Assembly: GCA_036675345.1 (NCBI GenBank)
Contig: JAKFFE010000019.1
Location: forward strand, 310,001 to 374,000
DNA: 64,000 nt
Source: JALYOC01 sp036675345
GTDB lineage: Bacteria; Myxococcota; Myxococcia; Myxococcales; Myxococcaceae
Direction: 5' to 3'
A program made the translations under genes and the position numbers. A model generated the notes under the pieces. The model was not told where the DNA came from, did no database searches, and saw only the letters and a list, made by a program, of their open reading frames with translations. Position 1 is the first letter of the stretch, and each line of letters starts with the position of its first letter. This document shows positions 8,592 through 17,625 of the stretch, piece by piece.

Positions 8592-9988
8592 CCGGGATCC
8601 TCACCCAGGTGCTGTATCTGGCCGCCTCGCTGCTGTTCCTGTTCGGCCTCCGCGGGCTGACCAGCCCCACCACCGCGCGCAAGGGGGTGTTCCTGGCGGA
8701 GCTGGGGATGCTGCTGGCGATCGTCGGCACCCTGCTCAAGCACGAGATCGTCACCTACGAGTGGATCATCCTGGGGGTGATGCTGGGAGGACTGATCGGC
8801 ATCGCGATCTCGCTGAAGATCCCGATGACCAAGATGCCGGAGCGGATCGCGTTCTCCCACGCGTTCGGCGGCCTGGCGGTGATGCTGGTGGGGATCAGCG
8901 AGTACTGGCACCGCTTTCATGGCAACCAGGGCTTCGACAACCTGACCATCACCGCGATCGGCGCGGAGGTGGTGCTGGGCGGGCTGACCTTCACCGGCAG
9001 CCTGATGGCCTTTGGCAAGCTGCAGGGGCTGATCACCGGCAAGCCGCTGACCTTCAAAGGCCAGAACGCGATCAACCTGGGCCTGCTGGGGCTGACCGTG
9101 CTGCTGGTGGGAGTGGTGATCTACTCCCCGGGCAGCCCGGTGCTGTTCTTCGCCATCTGCGCCCTGGGGCTGCTGCTGGGGATCACCCTGGTGCTGCCGA
9201 TTGGCGGGGCGGACATGCCGGTGGTGATCTGCTTGCTGAACTCCTACGCCGGTCTGGCGGCGGCGGCCACCGGCTTTGCCCTGCACAACAACGTGCTGAT
9301 CATCTGCGGCGCTTTGGACGGCGGGTCCGGCTTCATCCTGGGAATGATGATGTCCAAGGCGATGAACCGGTCTTTCGCCAACGTGATCTTCGGGGCCTTC
9401 GGCTCCGGGGACGCCGCCGGCGGGCAGCTGGCCGCGGGAGGCGAGGCCCGGGCCCCCAACGAGGCCTCGGTGGAGGACGCGGTGGAGGTGTTGCGCGCCG
9501 CCCGCTCGGTGATCGTGATCCCCGGCTACGGGCTGGCGGTGTCCCAGGCCCAGCACGCGGTGCGGGACCTGGCCACCCTGCTCAAGGCCAACGGCTGCGA
9601 CGTGAAGTACGCCATCCACCCGGTGGCGGGCCGGATGCCCGGTCACATGAACGTGCTGCTGGCGGAGGCCAACATCTCCTACGACGACCTCTTCGATCTG
9701 GACGCGATCAACGACCAGTTCGCCTCCACCGACGTGGCCCTGGTGGTGGGCGCCAACGACGTGGTCAACCCGGCGGCGAGGACCAACCCGGGCAGCCCGA
9801 TCTATGGGATGCCGGTGCTGGCGGCGGACGCGGCCCGCGCCTGCCTGGTGCTCAAGCGGTCCATGAACCCCGGCTTCGCGGGGATCGAGAACGAGCTGTT
9901 CGTGCGCCCGAACACGATGATGGTGCTGGGGGACGCCAAGAAGACGCTGATGTCGCTGAGCGCCGGCCTCAAGGAGGGCGAGCACTGA
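8588..9988 (+). CDS. pntB: NAD(P) transhydrogenase subunit beta
   Basis: A 466-residue protein with an N-terminal membrane half (about residues 1-280, eight or nine helices) and a C-terminal NADP(H)-binding domain (dIII). Family marks include SHAFGGLAVMLVGISEY in the membrane half, GGADMPVVICLLNSYAGLAA near its end, and in dIII the fingerprint VIVIPGYGLAVSQAQHAV plus KYAIHPVAGRMPGHMNVLLA. The start is GTG, coupled to pntAB. It completes the proton channel and NADP site of the complex. Length and motif order are normal. Confidence 0.96.
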   Translation: MTGILTQVLYLAASLLFLFGLRGLTSPTTARKGVFLAELGMLLAIVGTLLKHEIVTYEWIILGVMLGGLIGIAISLKIPMTKMPERIAFSHAFGGLAVMLVGISEYWHRFHGNQGFDNLTITAIGAEVVLGGLTFTGSLMAFGKLQGLITGKPLTFKGQNAINLGLLGLTVLLVGVVIYSPGSPVLFFAICALGLLLGITLVLPIGGADMPVVICLLNSYAGLAAAATGFALHNNVLIICGALDGGSGFILGMMMSKAMNRSFANVIFGAFGSGDAAGGQLAAGGEARAPNEASVEDAVEVLRAARSVIVIPGYGLAVSQAQHAVRDLATLLKANGCDVKYAIHPVAGRMPGHMNVLLAEANISYDDLFDLDAINDQFASTDVALVVGANDVVNPAARTNPGSPIYGMPVLAADAARACLVLKRSMNPGFAGIENELFVRPNTMMVLGDAKKTLMSLSAGLKEGEH

Positions 9989-9991
9989 CGC

Positions 9992-12046
9992 TCAGGGAGG
10001 CTCGTCCGGCTCCAGGCGGGGCAGGTCCTCCGGTTCGGCGCCGCTTTGGGACAGGAAGTCGTCCAGGGCGGCCACGTCGATCGGCTTGCGGAACACCGCG
10101 TCCACCAGGGCCAGGTTCTGCCGGTTCTGGCCCCGCACGTCCGCCCCGGTGACCACCGCCAGCAGGGCCTGGGGGGAGTGGGCGCGGATCTGCCGGGCCA
10201 GCTCGAAGCCGGAGAGGTCCGGCATCATCACGTCCAGCAGCGCGGCGTCGAAGCGGCTGCCGTCCCACAGGGCCATCGCCTCCTGACCGCTCTGCGCCAT
10301 CTGCACCAGGTAGCCCTCGTCGGAGAGGACCTGGGCCAGCATCCGGGCGTTCTCCGGCTCGTCGTCCACCACCAGCACCCGGCGGGTCTCCTGGAAGCGG
10401 CGCACCGGGGGCCGGCGCGGTTCGGGAGGCGGGGCCTCCTCCTCGGAGACCTGGACCTCCGGCAGCTTGAGCACGTACTCGGTGCCCCCCTCCAGATTCT
10501 GGGCCTGCAGCTCTCCGCCCCAGCGCTGGACCTGGTGGCGGGCCACCCCCAGCAACAGCGACTGGTGGGGTGAGGACTTGCTCTTGAGCGGATCGAACAT
10601 CCGCAGCAGGTCGTCTTCGCTGTAGGGCGGGGCGGAGTCGCGGATGGTCAGGTACACCCACCCCTCGGTCAGCCGGGTGCTGACCTCCACCGTTCCGCCG
10701 ATGCCCGCCATCCGGTCCCGGGAGGCGAGCAGCAGGTTCACCAGCAGCTCCCGCAAGTAGCCCGCGTCCACCCGCGCCTTGCCGCCCGCGCCGGGGGTCA
10801 CTCCCAGGGTCACCGGCGGCTCCACCCCGCCAAAGTCCGGACGGGCCAGCTGGACCGCCTCGGTCACCACTTCGTCCACCGTCACGTCCCGCAGGTCGTC
10901 CTCCCCGCGGCTGGAGGAGAACTCCTGCAGCCGGGACACCAGGTCCCCGATGTTGCGGACGGTGCGGTCCAGCGAGTCCAGGTGCTCGGGCTTGAACTCC
11001 CGGCGCAGCAGGGTGATCCGCAGCCGGATCACGTTGAGGAAGTTGTTCAGCGCGTGGGCCGAACCGGAGGCCAGCTCCCCCAGGGCCTGGGTGCGGGTGC
11101 GCTGCAGCAGCCGCCCCTGCAGCCTCCGCAGCTCCTCGTAGGCCTCGGAGAGCTCGCGGGTCTTGCGCGCGGTGCCGGTGCGATCCACCACCGTCTGGAT
11201 CACCCCGATCATCTCCCCCTCTTCGCCCTCCTCGTAGAGGGGGATGGCGTTGAGCTCCAGGTAGCGTTCGTCCCCATCGTGGCGCTGGACCACCATGGTG
11301 GAGCGGCGCACGGTGCGCTTCTCCCGCAGCGCCCGGAAGTAGGGCATGTCGGTGATCTTGAACGGCTCCCCGCCGGGGTGCTGGGCCCGGATCTGGGTGA
11401 GGATCGCGCCCAGCACCTGGTTGGAGGGGGCCCCGGCCAGGATCCGCACCGGCACCCCCAGCAGCCGCTTCACCGGCGGGGTGACGTAGGAGACGGTCCC
11501 GTCCAGCTCCACCACCATGATCCCCACGTCGATGTGGTGGAGCACCGACTCCATCACCGCCGCGTCCCGGAAGCGCACCTCCTCGGTGCGCATCACCCGG
11601 GCGAAGGACGCCTCCACCGAGGCGGTGGCCTCCCCCACCAGCTCCGCCACCACCGAGACGAAGGCCAGGTCCAGCTGCCCCAGGCGGCGGGCGGCCAGGT
11701 CGAAGAGCACGTGCTGCAGCACCTTGAACTCGCGGATCAGGTCGTCGGCGTCGAAGCGCTGTTCGTAGCGGCGGGCGCCGTGGCTGCGGATCGACTCCGG
11801 CCACAGCCGCAGCGCGTCCTCCCCCCGCAGCTCCAGCAGGCGCCCCAGCTCCCCGATCAGATCATCCAGGGGGGCGCGCAGGTCCCGCCCCGCCACCTCG
11901 ATCTGATGGGTCTCCGCCCGCAGCCGCTTGGACCAAAGGCGGACGATCTTCGCCCGGTCCTCCAGCACCAGCTCCCGAAGAGCTTCAATGGCTTCCTGGG
12001 TGGTCACCTCCCGCCACATGCTGCGCACGCCCGGCCGGCGACGCAT
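9992..12046 (-). CDS. Hybrid histidine kinase-like protein with eroded ATP-binding motifs
   Basis: A 684-residue soluble protein. The start is taken at 12046; ATG at 12019 is an alternative. Domains in order: an RsbRD-type N-terminal helical region (IVRLWSKRLR onward, about 20-160), a PAS domain (about 165-290), a HisKA-like helix pair with His331 in GSAHALNNFLNVI, an ATPase-like domain, and an intact receiver domain with Asp605 in LLDVMMPD and Lys in FRKPID. The ATPase-like part is abnormal: the N box reads NLLLASRDRM, with Ala where the Mg-binding Asn should be, the G1 box reads DSAPPY, and the G2 glycines are missing (HQSLLLGVA). Phosphotransfer between His331 and Asp605 might remain possible, but autokinase activity is doubtful. 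Confidence 0.82.
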   Translation of the reverse strand: MRRRPGVRSMWREVTTQEAIEALRELVLEDRAKIVRLWSKRLRAETHQIEVAGRDLRAPLDDLIGELGRLLELRGEDALRLWPESIRSHGARRYEQRFDADDLIREFKVLQHVLFDLAARRLGQLDLAFVSVVAELVGEATASVEASFARVMRTEEVRFRDAAVMESVLHHIDVGIMVVELDGTVSYVTPPVKRLLGVPVRILAGAPSNQVLGAILTQIRAQHPGGEPFKITDMPYFRALREKRTVRRSTMVVQRHDGDERYLELNAIPLYEEGEEGEMIGVIQTVVDRTGTARKTRELSEAYEELRRLQGRLLQRTRTQALGELASGSAHALNNFLNVIRLRITLLRREFKPEHLDSLDRTVRNIGDLVSRLQEFSSSRGEDDLRDVTVDEVVTEAVQLARPDFGGVEPPVTLGVTPGAGGKARVDAGYLRELLVNLLLASRDRMAGIGGTVEVSTRLTEGWVYLTIRDSAPPYSEDDLLRMFDPLKSKSSPHQSLLLGVARHQVQRWGGELQAQNLEGGTEYVLKLPEVQVSEEEAPPPEPRRPPVRRFQETRRVLVVDDEPENARMLAQVLSDEGYLVQMAQSGQEAMALWDGSRFDAALLDVMMPDLSGFELARQIRAHSPQALLAVVTGADVRGQNRQNLALVDAVFRKPIDVAALDDFLSQSGAEPEDLPRLEPDEPP

Positions 12047-12150
12047 TGCCCCAGCCCCTGGAGAGCAGGCAAGCAAGGAAGCGCTCTGTCGCGTCCTGGG
12101 AGCACGTTGAAAGGGCGGGGGCTCGGGCCCACCTTTGTGCGCGAGGGGAG

Positions 12151-12915
12151 ATGCCAGATCGAAGGACCAGACCCGAGTTCGAGCCCGTCTCCGAGACGGC
12201 GATGGCGCACCTGTTCCGCGGGGAGCTGAACCGCTCGGACCGCTGGCGCACCCGCCTGGACACCACCACCAACTGGGCGCTGACCACCACCGCGGCCACC
12301 ATCTCCTTCGGCTTCGCCAGCCCGGCGACCTCCCACATCGTGCTGCTGGTGGGGATCTGGATGGTGGTGACCTTCTTGCTGATCGAGGCCCGCCGCTACC
12401 GGTACTACGACCTGTGGAACCGGCGGGTGCGGCTGATGGAGGACGGGTACTGGGCGCCGATGCTGCGCCGCGAACCGGTGGACCCGGACGCGATGCGGGA
12501 GCTGGCGATGGAGCTGTCCCGCCCACAGATCCAGCTCTCCTTGTTCAGCGCCATCGCCACCCGCATGAACCGGGCCTATGGGCCGATCCTGGTGGTGCTG
12601 CTGCTGACCTGGTTCGTGAAGGTCTACTCCCACCCCAGTCCGATCCAGGACTTCGACGAGTTCCTGGTCCGGGCCCACATCGGCCCGGTGCCGGGGCTGC
12701 TGGTGACGGTGATCCTGGCGGTGGGCACCCTGTTCGCCAGCGCGCTGTTCATCTCCTCCTTCGTGGCCCGGTCCCCGCTGGGGGAGCTGCAGATCCGTCC
12801 CCGCTCCCACAAGCGGGCGCTGTGGGAGATCTTCGCCAGGCCTTACGAGCTGAAGAAGCCCCGGACCCGGAAGCCCGGCCCGGCGGGGCTGATCACCCGA
12901 GGCACCGACGCCTGA
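12151..12915 (+). CDS. DUF2270 family membrane protein
   Basis: A 254-residue protein with two pairs of membrane segments (about residues 50-80 and 150-215). The N-terminal part matches DUF2270: HLFRGELNRSDRWRTRLD, then TTNWALTTTAA, then EARRYRYYDLWNRRVRLME. The function of the family is unknown. The ATG at 12151 is preceded directly by GAGGGGAG, which is unusually close. The in-frame ATG at 12202 (MAHLFRGE) is an alternative that would start at the conserved block. Confidence 0.78.
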   Translation: MPDRRTRPEFEPVSETAMAHLFRGELNRSDRWRTRLDTTTNWALTTTAATISFGFASPATSHIVLLVGIWMVVTFLLIEARRYRYYDLWNRRVRLMEDGYWAPMLRREPVDPDAMRELAMELSRPQIQLSLFSAIATRMNRAYGPILVVLLLTWFVKVYSHPSPIQDFDEFLVRAHIGPVPGLLVTVILAVGTLFASALFISSFVARSPLGELQIRPRSHKRALWEIFARPYELKKPRTRKPGPAGLITRGTDA

Positions 12916-12935
12916 GTGCGGTAGTAATCCGGCCC

Positions 12936-13949
12936 ATGAGCCAACAGAGCCCGCGCACCGTCTCCCTTCTCCTCGGCGATGGAATTGGTCCCGAGGTGGT
13001 CTCCGCCACCGTGAAGGTCCTGGAGGCGATGAAGGTCCCCTTGAACTTCGAGACCTGCGAGGCCGGCTCGGAGGTGATCACCAAGTACGGCACCAACCTC
13101 CCCCCGGAGACGATCGAGTCGGTGTTGCGCAACTCGGTGGCGCTCAAGGGCCCCACCGCCACCGAGATCGGCGGCGGGCTGCCGTCGGCCAACGTGGGGC
13201 TGCGCAAGGCGCTGGACCTGTACGCGTCGCTGCGGCCGGTGAAGTCGCTGCCCAACGTGAAGTCCCGCTACGAGAACGTGGACCTGGTGGTGGTGCGGGA
13301 GAACACCGAGGACCTCTACGCCGGGCTGGAGCACATCGTGGTCCCGGGGGTGGTGGAGAGCATCAAGATCATCACCGAGAAGGCCTCCACCCGCATCGCC
13401 CGCTTCGCCTTCGAGTACGCCAAGAAGCACAACCGCAAGCGGGTCTCGGCGGTGCACAAGGCGAACATCATGAAGCTCTCCGACGGGCTGTTCCTGGACT
13501 GCTGCCGCAAGGTGGCGCGGGAGTATCCGGAGATCCCGTACGACGAGGTGATCGTCGACAACCTCTGCATGCAGCTGGTGCGGTGGCCGGAGAAGTTCGA
13601 CGTGATGGTGATGGAGAACCTCTACGGGGACATCGTCTCCGACCTCTGCGCCGGCCTGGTGGGCGGGCTGGGGGTGGTCCCCGGTGGCAACATCGGCGAG
13701 CGCTGCGCGGTGTTCGAGGCGGTCCACGGGACCGCACCGGACATCGCCGGGAAGGGGCTGGCCAACCCCTCGGCGCTGCTGTTGTCCTCGGTGATGATGC
13801 TGCACTGGCTGGATCTGCCCGAGCACGCGCTGCGGCTGGAGAAGGCGCTGCACAAGACCTTCGCCCAGGACAAGGCGCGCACCGTGGACCTGGGGGGCAA
13901 GGCCACCACCGCCGAGTTCACCGCCACCCTGATCGGCTCGCTGGAGTAG
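12936..13949 (+). CDS. NAD-type isocitrate dehydrogenase
   Basis: A 337-residue enzyme of the isocitrate/isopropylmalate dehydrogenase family, which oxidises and decarboxylates a 2-hydroxy-dicarboxylate with NAD(P) and Mg2+. The phosphate/substrate loop VVRENTEDLYAGLEH, the segment AVHKANIMKLSDGLFLD and the metal-binding NLYGDIVSDLCAGL place it with the NAD-dependent isocitrate dehydrogenases (IDH3-like) rather than with leuB. HGTAPDIAGKGLANP is the nucleotide-binding loop. Homoisocitrate dehydrogenase is the main alternative, which the sequence alone does not exclude. A TAGTAAT element (12922-12928) seven bases before the ATG could serve as a -10 for a leaderless transcript. Confidence 0.85.
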   Translation: MSQQSPRTVSLLLGDGIGPEVVSATVKVLEAMKVPLNFETCEAGSEVITKYGTNLPPETIESVLRNSVALKGPTATEIGGGLPSANVGLRKALDLYASLRPVKSLPNVKSRYENVDLVVVRENTEDLYAGLEHIVVPGVVESIKIITEKASTRIARFAFEYAKKHNRKRVSAVHKANIMKLSDGLFLDCCRKVAREYPEIPYDEVIVDNLCMQLVRWPEKFDVMVMENLYGDIVSDLCAGLVGGLGVVPGGNIGERCAVFEAVHGTAPDIAGKGLANPSALLLSSVMMLHWLDLPEHALRLEKALHKTFAQDKARTVDLGGKATTAEFTATLIGSLE

Positions 13950-13960
13950 CGCCGGTCCCT

Positions 13961-14365
13961 TCAGTTCCCGACGGTGACCTTCTGAACGCCCTCCTTCAAC
14001 AGCAGGGCGGGCAGCCGGTCCCGCTGATCTCCCTGCAGCACCAGGTTGGGGGGTTCCACCACCCCGCCGCAGCCCAGTCCCTGCTTGAGCACCTTGAGCC
14101 ACTTCTCCAACTCGGAGGAGGAGAGCCCCAGGTGCTCCACCACCGTGACCTCCTTGCCGCCGCGGCCGCTGCGCTCGTGGCGGACCACCGCGCGGGCCGG
14201 GCCCTTCTTGACGGGCTTGGCGGGGGCCCCGACTGGAGCCGCCGCCGGAGCCGGGGCGGGAGCGGCGGACGCGACCTGATCCCGCAGCTTGTCCAGCCCC
14301 CCGAACGGGTTGTGGAAGGGCCCGGTCAGCGGCGTCTTCGACTTGTCCCGATCCCCCTTCTTCAT
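13961..14365 (-). CDS. SUI1/eIF1-like translation factor (YciH type)
   Basis: A 134-residue protein with a basic, Ala/Pro-rich N-terminal tail (about residues 1-60) and a C-terminal SUI1 domain: ARAVVRHERSGRGGKEVTVV, then LKQGLGCGGVVE, then LQGDQRDRLPALLLKEGV. These match bacterial YciH proteins, homologues of eIF1 that can bind the small ribosomal subunit and influence start selection. Its ATG overlaps the stop of the VKOR-DsbA gene (14363-14367), so it is translated from the same message. The link between the two functions is not obvious. Confidence 0.85.
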   Translation of the reverse strand: MKKGDRDKSKTPLTGPFHNPFGGLDKLRDQVASAAPAPAPAAAPVGAPAKPVKKGPARAVVRHERSGRGGKEVTVVEHLGLSSSELEKWLKVLKQGLGCGGVVEPPNLVLQGDQRDRLPALLLKEGVQKVTVGN

Positions 14366-15714
14366 CAGTGCGGGTGATCGTGCGGCTGCGGCTTGGGCAG
14401 GGTGCTGAACACCGCCGAGTCCGGGTTGCCGCGGGTCATCGCCAGGGCGAACAGGAACGGACCGACCGGTGAGCCCTGTTTGCCGTTGACCAGCACCAGC
14501 GGGGTCCCGCGCAGCCCCTGCTGATCCCCGTACTGGATGTCCGCCTGCAGCTTGGCGTCGGTCTGCGGGTCGGCGATGCAGGCCTCCAGCTGGGGACGGC
14601 TGACCGATCCGGAGGAGGCGATCCGCAGCACGTCCTCCGGGGTGTTCAGCTTGGCCTGGTTGTCGAACAGCTGTTCGCGCAGCGCCCAGAAGTCGGGGGC
14701 CTGCTCCAGACAGATCTGCGCCTTGGCGCCCACGCAGCGCACCCCGGAGCCGTCGGTGCCCTGCATCCCCTTGTTGCAGGCGCTGTCCAGCGGGTAGTAG
14801 CGCGGTTCGATCGCCAGGGTCCCGGCCGGCACCACCTGCTTGAGCAACCGCAGGGTGTCGGAGAGCGAGCGGCAGTGGCCGCAGCGGATGTCGGTGAACT
14901 CCACGATCTGAACCGGGGCCTCCGCCGAGCCGTAGCGGGTCCGGGGCGGCGGGAGGTTGCCCTTGGGCTTGGCCAGCCGGTACTCGTCCAGCATGTCGCT
15001 GAGCGCCTGCCGGTGTTCAGGGGGCAGCGCCGCCAGGTAGGCCGCAAGCTTCTGCTCCGAGTCGGTGCCGGCGTTCTGCACCTCCGGGGACTGGGCGCGG
15101 GCCACCAGCTCCGCGGAGCTGACCTTGCGGGTGGGGACGTTGACTGCCACCAGCAGGGCCAGCACGTAGGCCCCCACCACCGGGAACACCCCCCACTGCA
15201 GCCCGGCGCCCAGGGCGCTGGGCCGGGGACGCAGCGGCAGGTCCGAGGCCAGCTTGGCCACGATCGCGAAGGTGCCGGTGAAGGCGTAGGTGCCCAGACA
15301 GGTCAGACACACGCTGCCGGTGCGGAAGCTTTCAATCGCGAAGACGACGATCGCCATCACCGCCGCCACTGCCAGCAGCCGGGAGGCGAACACCAGCGCC
15401 TCCACCTCCTCGCGGCCCTGGCGCAGCCGCCAGAACAGCGCCCCGCTGACCACCAGCGCCGCGAGGCCCCACACCACGCCCAGCCCGGCCACCGGCACGC
15501 CCAGCAGGCTGTGCAGCCCGTGCGCCAGCTCGGAGTTCCAGACCGCCTCGCAGTTGAAGGTGGCGTCGATGGCGCAGGAGGGCTTCTCCCCCCGCCGCAG
15601 CGCGGCCAGCTCCACCCACTGGAAAATCGCCAGCAGCAGGGTGGCCACCGAGAGGGCCACCATCGCCGCCACCAGCTTCAGAGACGTCTGCGCCTGCTGC
15701 TGCTTCTTCTTCAT
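14365..15714 (-). CDS. Vitamin K epoxide reductase-DsbA fusion, oxidative protein folding
   Basis: A 449-residue fusion. Residues about 10-190 form a VKOR domain of four or five membrane helices with the loop cysteines (SCAIDATFNCEAVWNS) and the quinone-site motif CLTC in SVCLTCLGTYAF. A fifth hydrophobic segment (about 175-193) leads to a periplasmic thioredoxin-fold domain with active site CGHC (278-281) and the cis-Pro region LRGTPLVLVNG. The enzyme would make disulfides in exported proteins and pass electrons to quinone, replacing DsbA/DsbB. VKOR-thioredoxin fusions are known in cyanobacteria, actinobacteria and deltaproteobacteria. The C-terminus is His-rich (HDHPH). No signal peptide is needed because the first helix is the anchor. 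Confidence 0.92.
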   Translation of the reverse strand: MKKKQQQAQTSLKLVAAMVALSVATLLLAIFQWVELAALRRGEKPSCAIDATFNCEAVWNSELAHGLHSLLGVPVAGLGVVWGLAALVVSGALFWRLRQGREEVEALVFASRLLAVAAVMAIVVFAIESFRTGSVCLTCLGTYAFTGTFAIVAKLASDLPLRPRPSALGAGLQWGVFPVVGAYVLALLVAVNVPTRKVSSAELVARAQSPEVQNAGTDSEQKLAAYLAALPPEHRQALSDMLDEYRLAKPKGNLPPPRTRYGSAEAPVQIVEFTDIRCGHCRSLSDTLRLLKQVVPAGTLAIEPRYYPLDSACNKGMQGTDGSGVRCVGAKAQICLEQAPDFWALREQLFDNQAKLNTPEDVLRIASSGSVSRPQLEACIADPQTDAKLQADIQYGDQQGLRGTPLVLVNGKQGSPVGPFLFALAMTRGNPDSAVFSTLPKPQPHDHPH

Positions 15715-15811
15715 CCTTGCTCCAACGGCGAGAACCGGGGGACCGCCAGCGACCCACCGGAATTCCCGGGGAAGACACTGCCGGGTTGCTTTGCATCCCT
15801 CGCGACGCGTC

Positions 15812-15817
15812 TATATA
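15812..15817 (+). promoter_or_regulatory. Candidate -10 element of the ygfZ-like gene
   Basis: TATATA, conspicuous in a GC-rich surround, with TTGCAT (15791-15796) at a 15-bp spacing as a possible -35. The predicted start of transcription is only about five bases before the ATG at 15829, and no ribosome binding site is visible, so the message would be nearly leaderless. Confidence 0.35.
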
Positions 15818-15828
15818 GCGATTCAGCG

Positions 15829-16887
15829 ATGCCACCGCTTCGTTTGCACGACCGACATGCCTCCCGGGGCGCCACCTTCACCGAACTCGCCGGCTGCGAG
15901 GTGGTGCAGGCCTTCGGCTCACCTGCCGACGAGTATGCGGCTGCCCGCTCCTTCGCCGTCCTGGTGGACCTCTCCTTCCGGGAGTGGATCCGGGTGGTGG
16001 GTGGGGACCGGAGCTCGTTCCTGCAGGGGATGGTCACCAACGACGTGGCCTCGCTGCCGCTCAACGGCACCACCTACGCGGCGATGCTGACCAACAAGGG
16101 CGCCATGGTGGGCGACGCGCGGATCTGGCAGCGGCCCACCGAGCTGCTCCTGGACACCGAACCCGGCCACGGCGAGAAGCTGCGCACCGCCCTGGACAAG
16201 TATCTGATCTCCGAGGACGCGGAGCTGCAGGACGCGACCGCGGACCTGGCGCTGTTGGGCCTGCTGGGCCCGAACTCGGATGAGCTGCTGCGCAGCCTGG
16301 GCCTGCAGACCCTTCCCACCCCGGGCCAGGCGCAGCCGCTGACCGTGGCCGGCGCGGCGGTCGCGGTGACCGCCACCCGCGTCTACGGCATCCAGGGGTT
16401 CGAGCTGCTGGTGCCCGCCGCCTCCCTGGAGGCGGTCTACACCCGGCTGCTGGAGGCGGGCCGGACCTGCGGGGCGGTGGAGGCCGGCTTCCAGACCCTG
16501 GAGACGCTGCGGGTGGAGGCGGGCACCCCCCGCTACGGCGCGGAAATGGACGACAAGACCATCCCGCTGGAGGCGAACCTGGAGCACGCCCTCCACTACA
16601 AGAAGGGGTGCTACATCGGGCAGGAGGTCATTGCCCGCGCCACCTTCCGGGGCCACATGAACCGCAAGCTCACCGGGCTGCGGCTGACCGCCGAACCGCC
16701 CGCGCCGCGCGCCGAGCTGCGGGTCGGGGATCGCAAGGTCGGTTGGATCACCACCGTGGTCCGCTCCCCTGCCCACGGGCTGATTGCGCTGGGCTACGTC
16801 CACCGGGACTTCCTCACCCCCGGCACCCAGGTGGAGGTGGCCGACGCGGGAGCGCAGGTCACTGTCACCGCGCTGCCCTTCGCCTGA
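15829..16887 (+). CDS. ygfZ: YgfZ/GcvT-like folate-binding protein
   Basis: A 352-residue soluble protein of the aminomethyltransferase-like fold. The YgfZ signature KKGCYIGQEVIAR contains the conserved Cys (261) of the K-G-C-Y-x-G-Q-E motif that separates YgfZ from true GcvT. YgfZ proteins use tetrahydrofolate and help assemble or repair a subset of Fe-S enzymes. The N-terminal half has the expected SSFLQGMVTNDV and ALTNKGAMVGD-like segments (here AMLTNKGAMVGDARI). It stands alone, upstream of a long leader region and a lipoprotein gene. Confidence 0.9.
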   Translation: MPPLRLHDRHASRGATFTELAGCEVVQAFGSPADEYAAARSFAVLVDLSFREWIRVVGGDRSSFLQGMVTNDVASLPLNGTTYAAMLTNKGAMVGDARIWQRPTELLLDTEPGHGEKLRTALDKYLISEDAELQDATADLALLGLLGPNSDELLRSLGLQTLPTPGQAQPLTVAGAAVAVTATRVYGIQGFELLVPAASLEAVYTRLLEAGRTCGAVEAGFQTLETLRVEAGTPRYGAEMDDKTIPLEANLEHALHYKKGCYIGQEVIARATFRGHMNRKLTGLRLTAEPPAPRAELRVGDRKVGWITTVVRSPAHGLIALGYVHRDFLTPGTQVEVADAGAQVTVTALPFA

Positions 16888-17212
16888 CCCCGGGAACAGC
16901 GCCCGGCAAGCGAGCTGTTCAATCGTCGTGCCCTCAACGTTGGAGTGCACACTATTGAAGAAGTGAGGGTTGGGCGGCCGGGCGCTCTTCGTTGATCCCC
17001 GTCCTTGGCTCCTGACGGTCTGTCCCGCTCCTGCGTGGAGCGCCCGGTCGCCTGCCCGCTGTTTCGCTGAACCCTCGCGTTTCCGGCCGCTTGGGCCGGC
17101 CGCGCTGAGCAGCCAGGCGGGCAGCCACCTCCTTCACGCCAATTTCCGGTGCCTAAGTTTCCTTCGTCGACGGGAAGCCGAGCGGGCTTCCCCAACAACC
17201 AAGGAGCCTGGA
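16888..17212. other. 325-bp intergenic region
   Basis: Between the ygfZ-like gene and the lipoprotein gene. Apart from the hairpin just before the lipoprotein's ribosome binding site (listed separately), no gene, RNA or repeat is evident. The length and the hairpin suggest a long 5' leader or an upstream promoter for the lipoprotein gene, but no convincing -35/-10 pair was found. Confidence 0.4.
17172..17192 (+). promoter_or_regulatory. Leader hairpin before the lipoprotein gene
   Basis: Perfect 8-bp inverted repeat (GGGAAGCC and GGCTTCCC) with a five-base loop. It ends eight bases before AAGGAG (17201-17206), the ribosome binding site of the next gene. It could protect the 5' end of the message or affect translation; it lacks a T-run and is not a terminator. 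Confidence 0.45.
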
Positions 17213-17599
17213 ATGAACTGGATGAAGAACCTGACTGTGGCGGGGCTGGTGGCGGTGGCGGGGCTGGCGGTGGGCTGCCGGGACAACGACTCCCGGATGG
17301 AGACCGACCGCGAGCTGGGAACCGGCGGTTCCGGCGAGCTGGGCGACGGCAAGGTCGGGGACAACGAGGGCGTGCTCAACGACGGTGAGGGCCCCCTGGA
17401 GGAGAACAACGACCGTGCCCTGCGCAATGACGCGGACCGGATGAACGACAACGACAGCATCGGTCGCCGGGATGGGGTGCTGGACGACGGTGAGGGCCCG
17501 CTGGAGGAGCGCAACGAGGACGTCACCAAGGATGAGAACATCGGCAAGAAGCCGGGCGTGCTCAACGACGGTGAGGGTCCGATCGAAGAGCGCCAGTAG
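17213..17599 (+). CDS. Small acidic lipoprotein with three GVLNDGEGP repeats
   Basis: A 128-residue protein with a signal peptide and lipobox LAVGC (Cys22). The mature part is highly acidic and holds three copies of a 12-residue motif: GVLNDGEGPLEE (53-64), GVLDDGEGPLEE (88-99) and GVLNDGEGPIEE (115-126), separated by Asn/Asp/Arg-rich linkers. No family is recognised. The Asp/Asn/Glu spacing would suit metal binding, which is only a guess. AAGGAG six bases before the ATG is a good ribosome binding site, and a strong terminator follows, so this is an independent and possibly well-expressed unit. Confidence 0.8.
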   Translation: MNWMKNLTVAGLVAVAGLAVGCRDNDSRMETDRELGTGGSGELGDGKVGDNEGVLNDGEGPLEENNDRALRNDADRMNDNDSIGRRDGVLDDGEGPLEERNEDVTKDENIGKKPGVLNDGEGPIEERQ

Positions 17600-17625
17600 G
17601 CAGTCGCCCTCCCATGGGTGATGAA

